Origin: Paragemmobacter straminiformis
GTDB lineage: Bacteria; Pseudomonadota; Alphaproteobacteria; Rhodobacterales; Rhodobacteraceae
Assembly: GCF_014243445.1 (NCBI RefSeq)
Contig: NZ_JACLQD010000001.1
Span: 186,001-250,000 of the forward strand
Length of the DNA: 64,000 nt
Direction: 5' to 3'
The notes under the pieces are model-generated. The model was not told the DNA's origin and searched no databases. It worked only from the letters and a program-made list of their open reading frames with translations. Shown here in pieces: positions 41,976 through 50,824 of the stretch (position 1 is its first letter; each line of letters begins with the position of its first letter). The position numbers and the translations under genes are program-made.

Positions 41976-42911
41976 TTATGCAGCGCTATCCGTAGTTTCA
42001 GCCTGCTGTTCCAAACGGATCAATGCCTGCACGGCTCGCCCAACGAACAACGATTCTTCCGCGCCGAAATACCTTGCCAGTCTTCTCAGCACGTTGACGT
42101 CAATCTCTACCGGCCGGCCAGAGACGAGTCCGGCCATCCAATCTTGGTCTACGATCAGACTATCAGCGAGCGGCGCAGGATCGTTACCAGTTGCCGACAT
42201 AATTTTCGCAAGGGCGTCTACGAAGGGGAGCGTGTGCAACCAGGTTGACATGTTCTCGCCAAGCGATTGATCGGTAGGTTTCGTGGGAGCATGAGAACGC
42301 GTCGGCACGAAGCCTCGACGACGCGAGAGCCAAACGAGCGCGTCGTGTTCCGGAAGCACACCATTTTCATCTTTTCCGGCGTCTGCGCGGTAGTTCGCCT
42401 CCAGTTTAAAGCCTTCTTTGCTGAGAGATGTGCGCACAGCGGGAACTGTCATGTTCGACAGCAAGGAGAGTTCGCGAACGGACAACCCAGCGTGATACTT
42501 GGGATTAGAAAGCTTCCATCTCGCGACGAACGTTTCAAACATCCGCAAAAGCGGCTGATCATTCGGCCTGTAAAGCGGAGACGGCTCGCCCTCTGCATCC
42601 GCTTGGGGGTATCCGCCACTCAGGATGCCGCAGCAGACCTCGTGGTAGTCCTCGCCGGTAGCCAGATGCCATGCCTCGGTTTGATAGGCGTAGCCGTAGG
42701 CGTGGCGGGCAATCCTGTGCAGGCTGTGCCGCGACAGATCGATCGCATCCGCGACTTCATCAAGATCTTCGGTATCCAGTCCCGCGAACAGGTAAAACAT
42801 CTTCGGTTCCCAAGGCCCGAACGTTTGGAGGATCGAAAGCTGGCACAGGACGGCCTTGCGAACTTGAGCCTCTATCTCTTCCCACGCGTAAGGGGCGTTT
42901 TCGTTGGTCAT
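41976..42911 (-). CDS. Putative HTH-containing regulator, unknown family
   Basis: A 311-residue protein. A helix-turn-helix-like stretch is seen at about residues 145-175 (LSVRELSLLSNMTVPAVRTSLSKEGFKL), followed by another helix-rich segment. The first 130 residues are mixed and Trp/Tyr-rich. A strong palindrome lies 17 bases upstream of its start, as for an autoregulator. It precedes two genes of the recombinase unit on the same strand and may control them. Confidence 0.55.
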   Translation of the reverse strand: MTNENAPYAWEEIEAQVRKAVLCQLSILQTFGPWEPKMFYLFAGLDTEDLDEVADAIDLSRHSLHRIARHAYGYAYQTEAWHLATGEDYHEVCCGILSGGYPQADAEGEPSPLYRPNDQPLLRMFETFVARWKLSNPKYHAGLSVRELSLLSNMTVPAVRTSLSKEGFKLEANYRADAGKDENGVLPEHDALVWLSRRRGFVPTRSHAPTKPTDQSLGENMSTWLHTLPFVDALAKIMSATGNDPAPLADSLIVDQDWMAGLVSGRPVEIDVNVLRRLARYFGAEESLFVGRAVQALIRLEQQAETTDSAA

Positions 42912-42927
42912 CGCACAATCTCCAATC

Positions 42928-42952
42928 TGATATGACTGTTATAGTCATATCA
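42928..42952. promoter_or_regulatory. 10-bp-arm palindrome upstream of the HTH gene
   Basis: Arms TGATATGACT (42928-42937) and AGTCATATCA (42943-42952) are perfect reverse complements around a 5-base centre. This is long for chance. It is 17 bases from the start of the 311-residue HTH gene, so it is most likely its own operator. Confidence 0.7.
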
Positions 42953-42984
42953 TATTCCGATTCGCAAGCCGCTTTTGTGCAATC

Positions 42985-43001
42985 GATATTATATCAATAT
43001 C
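42985..43001. promoter_or_regulatory. Second AT-rich palindrome, possible extra operator
   Basis: GATATT and AATATC flank a 5-base centre, like a weaker version of the GATAT-type palindrome at 42928-42952 located 57 bases away (start to start). Two related sites suggest cooperative binding of one regulator. Confidence 0.5.
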
Positions 43002-43319
43002 ATCGTTTCGGCTTGCCACAGGTTCCTTGGAAGCCTCGTAACCGTCACGCAACCCCTGTCACGTTGGACTGACCATTTTCACAGGCCGGTTGCGTTTGCC
43101 TCTGAGGAGGATTTGCCCACCGAAACGTGGCTGGGCCGGAAGGCATCCCCTTCGCTCTGCTCGCCTTTTTCTAGGACTTCGGATTCCCCATGCGACCCGT
43201 TCCCCTGCGGAAGTCTAGCCATTCCTAATCGGTCCGCTCAGTCGGAACAGGCACGTCGGGTTTGAACCTGCGCCGCCAGATCCCGCTGAAATACGGCACA
43301 GACGAAAGCAGTTGGACCG
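43002..43319. other. Gene-free spacer
   Basis: About 318 bases without a supportable gene, between the operator region and the DUF429-like gene end. No terminator or RNA gene was recognised. Confidence 0.3.
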
Positions 43320-44537
43320 CTACGGGACCGGAAGCAGCTGGAGAATATGCAGAGGCAGACCGGGATCGCCGCCCCCGCAAGTCGGGCATCGCTGCAGGTC
43401 GAAGAGCACTGGGTCCGCACCATAGCGGTTCATGCAGTGTTTGCAGCGCATGACGGCAAGCTGTTGGCTGCTGTCCAGACCAGCAATTGCGACGAGGGCG
43501 ACCAGTTGCTGTGCTTGGTCATTGAAATTTCCTAGCTCAACCATCTTCGGCTCGTTGTGGGCAGCTTTCTTCGGGAGCGATCGCCGGATTTCGCTAGGGA
43601 CAGTCGTGCGAGAGTGTCCGAGTATCCAACCCTCCCAGCGGACAGTATCATCGTCATAAGGGCAACCGTCTTCGCGATGACCATCCGCAACTTCGATCAT
43701 CGCCAGCAGACCGACGATAGCATCGAACTGGTCCTCCCCAACCCCGTTAGCGGAGAACCCTGCGGAGATCGCGCGGGTGAGGTTCTCGTCGGCTTCATGC
43801 CCGCGTCTATCGATGACAGCCCGCAGGTGTCTCCCCGCATGCGCGCGACCCTCTGGCTTCCTCTTGCTCCAGAGGGGAGCCCTCGGGATGCCCAGTTGCC
43901 CATAGGCATCTCCCGGGTAGGTTTCTGCTACAACGACGGGCTTGTGTCCGAGGAGACTGTCGAGCCGGCCGTCGAACGGCCAGAGAGCGACCTGGCCTGA
44001 CGTGCGCAGCAACTCCCGCCAGCCGGAGATTGCCGCCTTGCCGACCTGGTTTCCGCCGAGGGTCCAAAAGACGCTGCATGCATCCCCGCGGGACGCGGTT
44101 CGTCTGTCGCACTGTCGCAGCAAATCCGTGGCCGAAGACGCCCCGAGCCCCTCAAGCAGATGCCTAAGCTCCGTTCCGCCCGGGCGCATCGGATAGAATG
44201 GTCGGTGCTGTGTTATCTCGTGGGGATGCTCACAAACGTCGAACCACTTCGCCCACTTTCCCTCCCCAAGCAGACCCAGCAGGCTGCGATAGTCGGCAAT
44301 GTCGACTTTCTGCCCGTAGGCTACCGGCAGGCCAATGGGGAAATCGAAACCGACGAAGATCGGCTGCCCGTCGGTCGAGCTTCTTGCGAGGCGCTCGAAA
44401 AGGTCATGCGTCGTGCCCACTGGCTCTGGTGGGAAAATACGCCAGTGATCGCCACTTCTCGTCGCAACGGCCATCCAGCGCTTCTTCCTTTCCACGCTCC
44501 AGTCGCAGTGCGCGATCAATCCTAGGCGGCCAGCCAT
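43320..44537 (-). CDS. DUF429-like RNase H-fold protein with C-terminal zinc ribbon
   Basis: 405 residues. Segments match the DUF429 (predicted RNase H-like) pattern: an Asp early in LIAHCDWSVERKKRWM, the IFVGFDFPIGLPVAYG strand, a Glu in VVAETYPGDAYGQLG and a terminal Asp in GEDQFDAIVGLLAMIEVADG near residue 268. The last 70 residues contain CKHCMNRYG and CPTCGGGDPG, a zinc ribbon. Predicted nuclease activity is a family-level guess. It is immediately followed upstream by a gene that ends at the adjacent base, so the two share an operon. Confidence 0.65.
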   Translation of the reverse strand: MAGRLGLIAHCDWSVERKKRWMAVATRSGDHWRIFPPEPVGTTHDLFERLARSSTDGQPIFVGFDFPIGLPVAYGQKVDIADYRSLLGLLGEGKWAKWFDVCEHPHEITQHRPFYPMRPGGTELRHLLEGLGASSATDLLRQCDRRTASRGDACSVFWTLGGNQVGKAAISGWRELLRTSGQVALWPFDGRLDSLLGHKPVVVAETYPGDAYGQLGIPRAPLWSKRKPEGRAHAGRHLRAVIDRRGHEADENLTRAISAGFSANGVGEDQFDAIVGLLAMIEVADGHREDGCPYDDDTVRWEGWILGHSRTTVPSEIRRSLPKKAAHNEPKMVELGNFNDQAQQLVALVAIAGLDSSQQLAVMRCKHCMNRYGADPVLFDLQRCPTCGGGDPGLPLHILQLLPVP

Positions 44538-45080
44538 CTAGGGCTCCTGCCCAAGCAGGCCAATCTTAATGAAGGCTGCTTCAGCCTCGGCGGTCAGCCG
44601 ATAGCTGACCCGACCCGTGGCTGTGTCCCTCGTAAACAGGAGGTCGGACATGCGCTCTGACCCGAGCAGAAACTTCCGAAAGAAGCCTAGGCGCTCATAG
44701 ATCATATGTCCAAGGATCAGGCCGACATCGCCTTTCCCACGAAACCCGACAAGGTCTTGGTAGCTAACCTCTGGGTTCTCATAAATGCGGAGAGTCAGCG
44801 CCTTCTCCTCAGGGTTAGCTGGGGCAATGCTGAAGGCCATCTCGATGGCTTCAACGAGGTTCAGATCGGCGGCTTTCTCGGACCAGCTTGCGTGCCGCTC
44901 GGCTTGCGAAGCGTCAAGCTCGAAAGCCCCGCGCAGCTGTAGTTCACTATCTATCGCCGCAGCGAGATCAGTCAGCCGGTTTGCCACGGCGCGCGTCCGC
45001 AGAGCGCGGAGATCTTTTGATGATGTCGACGTAACGCGCGAGATCGCTTTGGCTACGTTTTCGGCGGAAAATGCACTCAT
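44538..45080 (-). CDS. Unknown protein cotranscribed with the DUF429-like gene
   Basis: 180 residues from ATG 45080 (GAGG upstream), MSAFSAENVAKAISRVTSTS... It is helical and charged, with a central block LTLRIYENPEVSYQDLVGFRGKG and no known motif. It stops one base before the DUF429-like start codon, so translation is coupled. A partner or specificity role is possible. Confidence 0.55.
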   Translation of the reverse strand: MSAFSAENVAKAISRVTSTSSKDLRALRTRAVANRLTDLAAAIDSELQLRGAFELDASQAERHASWSEKAADLNLVEAIEMAFSIAPANPEEKALTLRIYENPEVSYQDLVGFRGKGDVGLILGHMIYERLGFFRKFLLGSERMSDLLFTRDTATGRVSYRLTAEAEAAFIKIGLLGQEP

Positions 45081-45197
45081 CGTTGAAACCTCGGCTATCA
45101 TGCTGAAATTATCGATTCTTAATCCCAAAGCTTTCAAGGTGGGAATTTCTATTCATGAAGCAAGCAGCACGTCGCCGCGAACTGGCACCGTTCGCAG
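45081..45197. promoter_or_regulatory. Divergent promoter region
   Basis: 117 bases between the divergently oriented DUF429 pair and the HEPN/membrane pair, with AT-rich ATTATCGATTCTTAATCCC near the middle. It probably has two promoters. Confidence 0.4.
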
Positions 45198-45821
45198 ATG
45201 GATGAAGCAGGAGCGAATACTGCAAGTGCCGATGAGCTTGCGCCAATAAGAGCCGAGCTGGAGCGGATGTTGGGAAAGTGCCTTCTTCAGCTGCAAGCTT
45301 ACGAATTGCTCATGAAGGCGATAGCAAGTGATCATGCCACCTCCTTTGCCAAAGACGATACGGGGACAACGGTGCGAGGTTCGCGCGCAAATTTCGAACG
45401 CAAGACCTTGGGCGAAGTCGTTGGCCACGTTGTCGGAGGGTATTTCGCTTCCGAGGGCGCCGAGATGGCAGACAGACCGGACATCTACCCTGATTTTGGA
45501 CCGGTTCTGAGCGTGCGCGTGCAAATCACCGTCTCGGACGACGAATTCAGCGAAATGAAGGCCCGGCTGAAAGAGTTCGTGGCCTTGCGGAACACTTTGG
45601 TTCACCAATTTCTGGCCATGCATGATTTGTCGAGCGTTGCAGGCTGCCGCGCTGCGCTTCTGGTCCTGGAGACAACGTCGACCCAGATTGATCAGCACAT
45701 CACTGAAGCCAGAACGTGGTTACAAAGTCTGGTCGAAACCAAGAAATACGCCGCCGAGGTGTTTGACCCAGAAGCTTTTGTTTTGTGGCTGAACGAACGG
45801 CGGAAGGCATCCGACGCATGA
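45198..45821 (+). CDS. HEPN-like protein
   Basis: A 207-residue helical protein. The sequence VALRNTLVHQFLAMH near residue 132 gives R-N-x3-H, the RX4-6H signature of HEPN ribonucleases, with a preceding helix of the right kind (FSEMKARLKEF). HEPN proteins are RNases or their antitoxin-like relatives in many toxin and defence modules. The following large membrane protein gene overlaps its stop by 4 bases (ATGA), so the pair is tightly coupled. The RNase assignment rests on the single motif and the all-helical look. Confidence 0.6.
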   Translation: MDEAGANTASADELAPIRAELERMLGKCLLQLQAYELLMKAIASDHATSFAKDDTGTTVRGSRANFERKTLGEVVGHVVGGYFASEGAEMADRPDIYPDFGPVLSVRVQITVSDDEFSEMKARLKEFVALRNTLVHQFLAMHDLSSVAGCRAALLVLETTSTQIDQHITEARTWLQSLVETKKYAAEVFDPEAFVLWLNERRKASDA

Positions 45822-48160
45822 ACGCCGGCTCGGTCTCAGTTTTTCTGCGATTTTCGCTGTTCGCAGTCGCTATCTTCGCGGTGCCGCTGGCGGTATGGCG
45901 ATACGCATTCCAAGCGACCGACTGGAGCGCCGTGGCGCTGTTGCCGCTTGGTTATGTCATCTTTCGTGCGAACTATGCGCTCACCCTGCCGGCGATGCGC
46001 GCCGAACTCCGCTTGGTTCTGAACGAGACATCGGTTCTTTCGCGATGGGTGACGGGCAAGATCTACGTGGGGGCGGCTTCGGCCCTATTCGCGCTGACTT
46101 CGATCGTGCTTCTGGCTTGGCAAGCGTTGGTCCTCTCGTCCGCGGAGGCGATGCTGCTCGTCGGGCTCTTGGTCTCGACCTCTCTTGTCTATGCACTGAT
46201 GCGCGGTTTCTTCGGTTGGCATCTTAACGAGCCCTTCGCGAAGCCGATTTCGACCAAGCTCGCGACTGCGGTGGCGACAGTCCCGTTCTTCTTCGCGCTG
46301 GCCTACACCACGTTCAATTTCTCGGGACAGCCGGGTTCGCTGGCAGATGCTACATTGCTCGAGGCAATCCGGATCGGGCTTGCCGACCTTCCAGACCGCG
46401 CGGGTTGGATCACGCAGTTCATGGCGCTGCCCTACGGATACGAGGCTGCCAAGCTGTGGGTCGTGGTGAGCTTGAAGGATTATCCCGTCGTCGCGTGGAT
46501 GTTCAGTCTGGATGCCGCATTGTTCAGCTTCGTTCTCGCCCGAGCGTCGGTCGTCGTTGCCGCATGGTTGCCGTCCGTAAAGCCTCCAAAGCGCGACAAG
46601 ACGGCAACCGCCGTGGGATGGTTCTGGGGAGTGATCGGCGGCTCGTGCTGTCTTTATCTAGGCTTGGTCCTGGCCGGTGCATTGGGCCGGGATGAAACCC
46701 TCCCGAGGGATGAACAGCCCACCTTTCTCTATGAAGCGCTGAGCGAGGCGAACCAAGCGGCTGTGGAGGCGGTGAAGGCGCAGATCGGTCCAGCGTTGGA
46801 TACGATTTATGAACCTGTCTACAGAGCGGTTCCTGCTTATGCCGAGTTTCATTACAGCGTGCCGGGAGAATACATCGAACTTACCGAAGCTGCGATCGGC
46901 GCTCTCGCGGACAGCATGACTGCTAGGCTTTATGTTGGCTTCGAAAAAAGGCTGGGCGCGCTGACACAGAAATTGGACGAGGATTTCGCCGCAGCGTTTT
47001 CGTCCCGTCTCAGCGCTGACGCTGTTGGTGCCGAAAGTGGCTCCTTCCTTTTCGAAGATATCGCTCAAACCGCGATACGGGATGCCGAAGCGCGCGTTGC
47101 GGTCGCTGCTCCCATTGCAGGAGGAACTCTCGTCTTAGGCGGCAAGGCCGTCGAACTTGCCGTCGTCGTTATCGCCAAGAAGCTGGGTGCCAAGGCGCTG
47201 CTTAAGGCGGGATCGAAATGGGGCATGACGGCGGCTGGCGCGGGAAGTGGCGCCATGCTTTGCGCTTGGAGCGGGCCCGTTGCAGCACTCTGCGGTGCGA
47301 CGGGCGCAGTCATCGTTTGGGTCGGCACAGACATGTTGGCAATTAGGTTGGACGAAGCATTCAACCGAGCAGAGTTTGAAGCCGAACTCAGAATCCTCAT
47401 CGACGATGATAAGGCGGACCTGAAGCGGAACCTCGAGCTTGCGCTCGATCAGAAAGCCCTTGCTGTCCAGTCGGCGAACAACGTCATCGTGCAAGACTTT
47501 ACACTGAAGCAGCTTACCTCGCCTGAATACGGAGTGCTGTGTGAGCAGAGCAAAGCTTTAGCCGCTTCGTATTCAGCCTACATCAGTGGGCCGGATTTCG
47601 GTGACGAGGCAAAGGCGGCGGAGTTGCGGAAGGCAGCATTGCAACTCGATCTTTTCGCCGCCCGCGACCTGAGGACGGAGGTGATGTCGAACTTGCCTTC
47701 GCCCCTTCCTAGGATCGTCACAAAGCTTCTGGTAACCGGTGTGATCCCTGCTGATTTCTCCTCCGACCGCGACGTCTCAGGTATGGCGATGATCAACGGG
47801 CGGCGGTTCGATTTTGAGCGGACGCCGTCGTCCGCTGCTACTGGATTCACCTTGGTCAGGGACGAAGCGTTCCCGATGGCTATTGGATCTGGATTGACGA
47901 TCTCGGTGGCCGTGCAACAACACAACTATCTCGGAAACAGCTTCTTTAGCGGGACAGGGCAGTTCGACGCTGCCTCCGTGGCGGCGGCGACCGATCGGGC
48001 GCAAACCAAGCTTCAGGTCCCACTGGAATTCGCGACCAAGCCGCAGGATACGCCCGTCTGGAACAGCAGTCCCTATCCGGGAAACACAGCGAAGGTCACA
48101 CTCGAGACTGCCTTTGTTAAGCCCCCGGAACTGACAGCCAAACTTCCATGCCTTCAATGA
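45818..48160 (+). CDS. Large polytopic membrane protein, HEPN partner
   Basis: 780 residues. Seven or so hydrophobic segments fill the first 280 residues (starting with FLRFSLFAVAIFAVPLAVWR and ending near VGWFWGVIGGSCCLYLGL). Then a helical region of about 150 residues, then more hydrophobic stretches near residues 430-510 (VAAPIAGGTLVLGGKAV and LCGATGAVIVWVGTD). The C-terminal about 250 residues look soluble. It is not recognised. The GTPase-associated glycine pattern is absent, so no nucleotide-binding role is claimed. It could be a pore or anchor for the HEPN-like partner. Confidence 0.55.
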   Translation: MNAGSVSVFLRFSLFAVAIFAVPLAVWRYAFQATDWSAVALLPLGYVIFRANYALTLPAMRAELRLVLNETSVLSRWVTGKIYVGAASALFALTSIVLLAWQALVLSSAEAMLLVGLLVSTSLVYALMRGFFGWHLNEPFAKPISTKLATAVATVPFFFALAYTTFNFSGQPGSLADATLLEAIRIGLADLPDRAGWITQFMALPYGYEAAKLWVVVSLKDYPVVAWMFSLDAALFSFVLARASVVVAAWLPSVKPPKRDKTATAVGWFWGVIGGSCCLYLGLVLAGALGRDETLPRDEQPTFLYEALSEANQAAVEAVKAQIGPALDTIYEPVYRAVPAYAEFHYSVPGEYIELTEAAIGALADSMTARLYVGFEKRLGALTQKLDEDFAAAFSSRLSADAVGAESGSFLFEDIAQTAIRDAEARVAVAAPIAGGTLVLGGKAVELAVVVIAKKLGAKALLKAGSKWGMTAAGAGSGAMLCAWSGPVAALCGATGAVIVWVGTDMLAIRLDEAFNRAEFEAELRILIDDDKADLKRNLELALDQKALAVQSANNVIVQDFTLKQLTSPEYGVLCEQSKALAASYSAYISGPDFGDEAKAAELRKAALQLDLFAARDLRTEVMSNLPSPLPRIVTKLLVTGVIPADFSSDRDVSGMAMINGRRFDFERTPSSAATGFTLVRDEAFPMAIGSGLTISVAVQQHNYLGNSFFSGTGQFDAASVAAATDRAQTKLQVPLEFATKPQDTPVWNSSPYPGNTAKVTLETAFVKPPELTAKLPCLQ

Positions 48161-48205
48161 AGCCCCCTTCGTCCTTGATATCCGCGCTTTGTTGATCCGC
48201 GTCCG

Positions 48206-49099
48206 TCAGACGATTTCGAGATCGTCAGCCTCAAGGTAACCGCCGCCGCTCCAATGATAGACGCATGGTGCGTCGGGGTAATCCAGACAGGCGGCTTTCG
48301 GGCTTTCGATACAAGGCGCGCCGAGCATCTTGTAATGACCAACGAGAACGGGCGGTTCGTCGTCGCGATAGAAGTCAAGATCGCCGAAAGACTCGATGTC
48401 CTCGTCGGGCAACTCATCCGGCTTCGGGATCGAAAGGGATGCGCGTCTCCAAGTCCGCGCATGCGACCGCCACCAGGCAATGCGTGCATGGTGCCGCTTG
48501 TGCCCACCCTTGTCGTGGAAGCTGATCCCGGGCGGAAGCGCCAGCTCGGGACCGGTGAGCAGAAGGTTGACCGCCCTCGCGAATTCTGTGGTCTTGGCAG
48601 CGACCTCTTCGAGATCTTCTTCTTTCAACCTTCCGTCCGGACGCCGCTCGCCAACGGTCTTGATCGCTGACCGGTTCCAGCAAGCGTGCACCAACCGCAA
48701 CCCGTCCATCTCGAGCCAAAGCGGCAGCTCCAAAAACCACGATGTCCAGTCGAGTGCGTCCCTCGTCGCCACCCCAAAGGCGTCACAGAAACTCTCATGC
48801 TGCTTCGCGTTTTTTGGCTCGCGCGAGCGCAGCGGCTTTTCGTTTTCGCCCGAGCCAGCGGTGCGGTGGAAAAGGATGGCGTTGAGTTCGTGGTTGCCCA
48901 TGATCGCTACGGCCCGGCCATCCTCGATCCGCCGGCGGACGATCCTCAGCACCTCCCTGTCGTCGGGCTTGGCGACGCTATGTCCGGCGTCGATCAAATC
49001 GCCGAGCAAAGCAACGCGGCCGTCACCCGCAGCCGCGAGGCCGCGGTAAAGGCGGTCGGGATCGGCATGTATATCGGGAATGACCGTTAGAGGCGTCAT
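48206..49099 (-). CDS. Calcineurin-like metallophosphoesterase
   Basis: 297 residues from the ATG at 49099. Motifs: PDIHADPDRLYRGL (D-x-H), VALLGDLIDAGH (GDxxD), IMGNHELNAI (GNHE) and, near the end, PPVLVGHYKM (GH). This is the serine/threonine-protein-phosphatase-like PPP fold. Substrate could be protein, nucleotide or RNA. It stands alone, convergent with the large membrane protein gene. Confidence 0.85.
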   Translation of the reverse strand: MTPLTVIPDIHADPDRLYRGLAAAGDGRVALLGDLIDAGHSVAKPDDREVLRIVRRRIEDGRAVAIMGNHELNAILFHRTAGSGENEKPLRSREPKNAKQHESFCDAFGVATRDALDWTSWFLELPLWLEMDGLRLVHACWNRSAIKTVGERRPDGRLKEEDLEEVAAKTTEFARAVNLLLTGPELALPPGISFHDKGGHKRHHARIAWWRSHARTWRRASLSIPKPDELPDEDIESFGDLDFYRDDEPPVLVGHYKMLGAPCIESPKAACLDYPDAPCVYHWSGGGYLEADDLEIV

Positions 49100-49935
49100 G
49101 TTGGGCCTGAATGAAGAGTGTAGATCTGTGGTGCCGAGGGTTTCACCATCTGTTTGTCTGGACAACCGAGAACGATGGTTGGGAGCCAACTTTAGCGATG
49201 CATCCGACTCACCAGCCGCTCACCGGTGCGCTCCAAAACTCGGCCGCTACCCTCGTAGCGCTTGACCTGTTCGAGCGCACCAGCGGTCGCCCACGAAGCC
49301 TGGCAGCTGTTCCTATCAGCGAGGGACATCTCACGTCTTGAAGGGTTCAAATGCGATGACAGGATGCTGCAGTGGTCGGACAGCAGCGACCCTACTTCAG
49401 CCTGCTAGATGACCGAAGTGGCCAATGAGGGGAACATTTAGGGCGGGCAGGACGGCGCGAACAACACCGCGGTGCTCTCCGCAGCTATATCCGCTTCCAG
49501 CTTTACTGGTAGAATTACATAGCCCAGCGATCTTTGCCTAGTCATGTGGTATCACTTCGAGCGTAGATGATAGTGGCGCGAAGCGCCAATTCCTTGGCTC
49601 CTTAGCAATGCATAAACTGCATGGCTGAGTGGTTGACAGAAGGCGAGATTTTGAAACAGCTCCGAACCTGTTCGCCACGGTTACGGAGTCCCTTATTTTA
49701 TTGACTCAGACTGGTTTACATCCGTCCAAAGTGTGAACCTACGAGGCGGCTGGACCCGCGTCCGGCCCTTCGGTGTCACCCTGTCTGACCCAGCTGTGTC
49801 AACCGAGCGTAAACCGTCTGGTTGTCATACGTGGCGACCTTCTCGCGTCTGGGATTGATCTGCGCGCATGGCTCGCTGCCGGCGGGGCGTTCGGTCAGCC
49901 TAACCTCCGCCAAAGCAGCGTTTTCGCGGAACGGT
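49100..49935. other. Gene-poor region with small hairpin
   Basis: About 836 bases hold no gene I can support. A short hairpin TGGCGC-GAA-GCGCCA is at 49574-49588 and AT-rich sequence at 49690-49720. It may be a decayed remnant between the phosphatase and the XRE protein. No RNA gene was recognised. Confidence 0.35.
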
Positions 49936-50337
49936 TCAGGTCTCTTGAAGAAAGAGCTTCAGCACCCGCCGGATCGTGCGTGCAGGCGCGGGGTCAGTAT
50001 TGGGTGACGAGTCACGGATGATCTTGATCCACTCCTTTTCGTTTTCCGTCATCGTGTCGCCCAGCAACTCGGAAAGGAGCTTCAGCATTTCCGGGCCGAA
50101 GCTCTGCTCGACCGCAAGCCGCATAACGAACGCCGGATCGGCTTCGAGTGCTTTTGCAAGTGCAGGCACGCGGTCCAGTGCCAGCTTGGCGTTGCCCATC
50201 TTGAGCATGGTAATGAAGTTGGCATTCCTGAAACCGGCTTCGCGGGCGATGTCGGCCTGGGTCTTGTGGTGCAGTTCTTCGATGCGCCGGTCGATGAACT
50301 GCGCGAGTTGGGAGGAAGCGTAGGGGGTCGTGGTCAT
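49936..50337 (-). CDS. Small helix-turn-helix (XRE-like) protein
   Basis: 133 residues from the ATG at 50337. MTTTPYASSQLAQFIDRRIEEL then TQADIAREAGFRNANFITMLKMG is a helix-turn-helix stretch. The C-terminal half is helical (EKEWIKIIRD and ARTIRRVLKLFLQET). It is a DNA-binding-protein candidate and could regulate the operon ending just upstream at 50505. Longer upstream frame sequence is rejected for lack of a plausible start. Confidence 0.6.
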   Translation of the reverse strand: MTTTPYASSQLAQFIDRRIEELHHKTQADIAREAGFRNANFITMLKMGNAKLALDRVPALAKALEADPAFVMRLAVEQSFGPEMLKLLSELLGDTMTENEKEWIKIIRDSSPNTDPAPARTIRRVLKLFLQET

Positions 50338-50504
50338 GCTGAAATCCTTGAAGACCGTGCACGTTACTGTGCGATGTTTCAAAGATAGCGAGCGAGCAGA
50401 TGGGGAATTCGTGGGACGTGGGTGGCAGATCAAAGGCTGCAACGAATAGGCCCACAGCGGACATGTTAAGGCCCGCAGAGTCTTCTCGCTAATGGCCTGC
50501 GCGA

Positions 50505-50759
50505 TCAGCTTTGTTCTACGGGATTCACCACTTGCCTGTGCCGTGAAACCGCTGCCATTAGACGTTGTTCAAAAGTCGCGCTCAAACACAGAACCACAAG
50601 TCCGATAACGCACAAAACGACCAGCGTAGACCGCTGCTCGTAACTGATGACCGTCAACGTCAAGAGTCCGCCACATAAGGCGACGCTCAGCCAGCGAAGC
50701 AATTGGATTTCGTGATCAGAGGCTATAGGAATATCTATCGTTTGGACGTCGTTTGCCAT
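50505..50759 (-). CDS. Small two-TM protein, last gene of operon A
   Basis: 84 residues (MANDVQTIDIPIASDHEIQLLRW...) with two hydrophobic segments, LSVALCGGLLTLTVISY and LVVLCVIGLVVLCLSATF. It is on the same strand as the OmpA-SNase gene and 65 bases after it, so it probably belongs to the same transcript. Small membrane subunits often help assemble stator-type complexes. Function unknown. Confidence 0.55.
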   Translation of the reverse strand: MANDVQTIDIPIASDHEIQLLRWLSVALCGGLLTLTVISYEQRSTLVVLCVIGLVVLCLSATFEQRLMAAVSRHRQVVNPVEQS

Positions 50760-50824
50760 TGCCTACTCCCAAGATTGTCATGGGAGGGTGCAACAAACAT
50801 GCCAAGAACCGCTTAACGAGCCAC

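Noticed and set aside
49773-50021. Possible plus-strand genes in the 49.1-50.0 kb gap
   Set aside because: Short frames start with valid codons but the translations have no domain-like pattern and run antisense into the small XRE gene.
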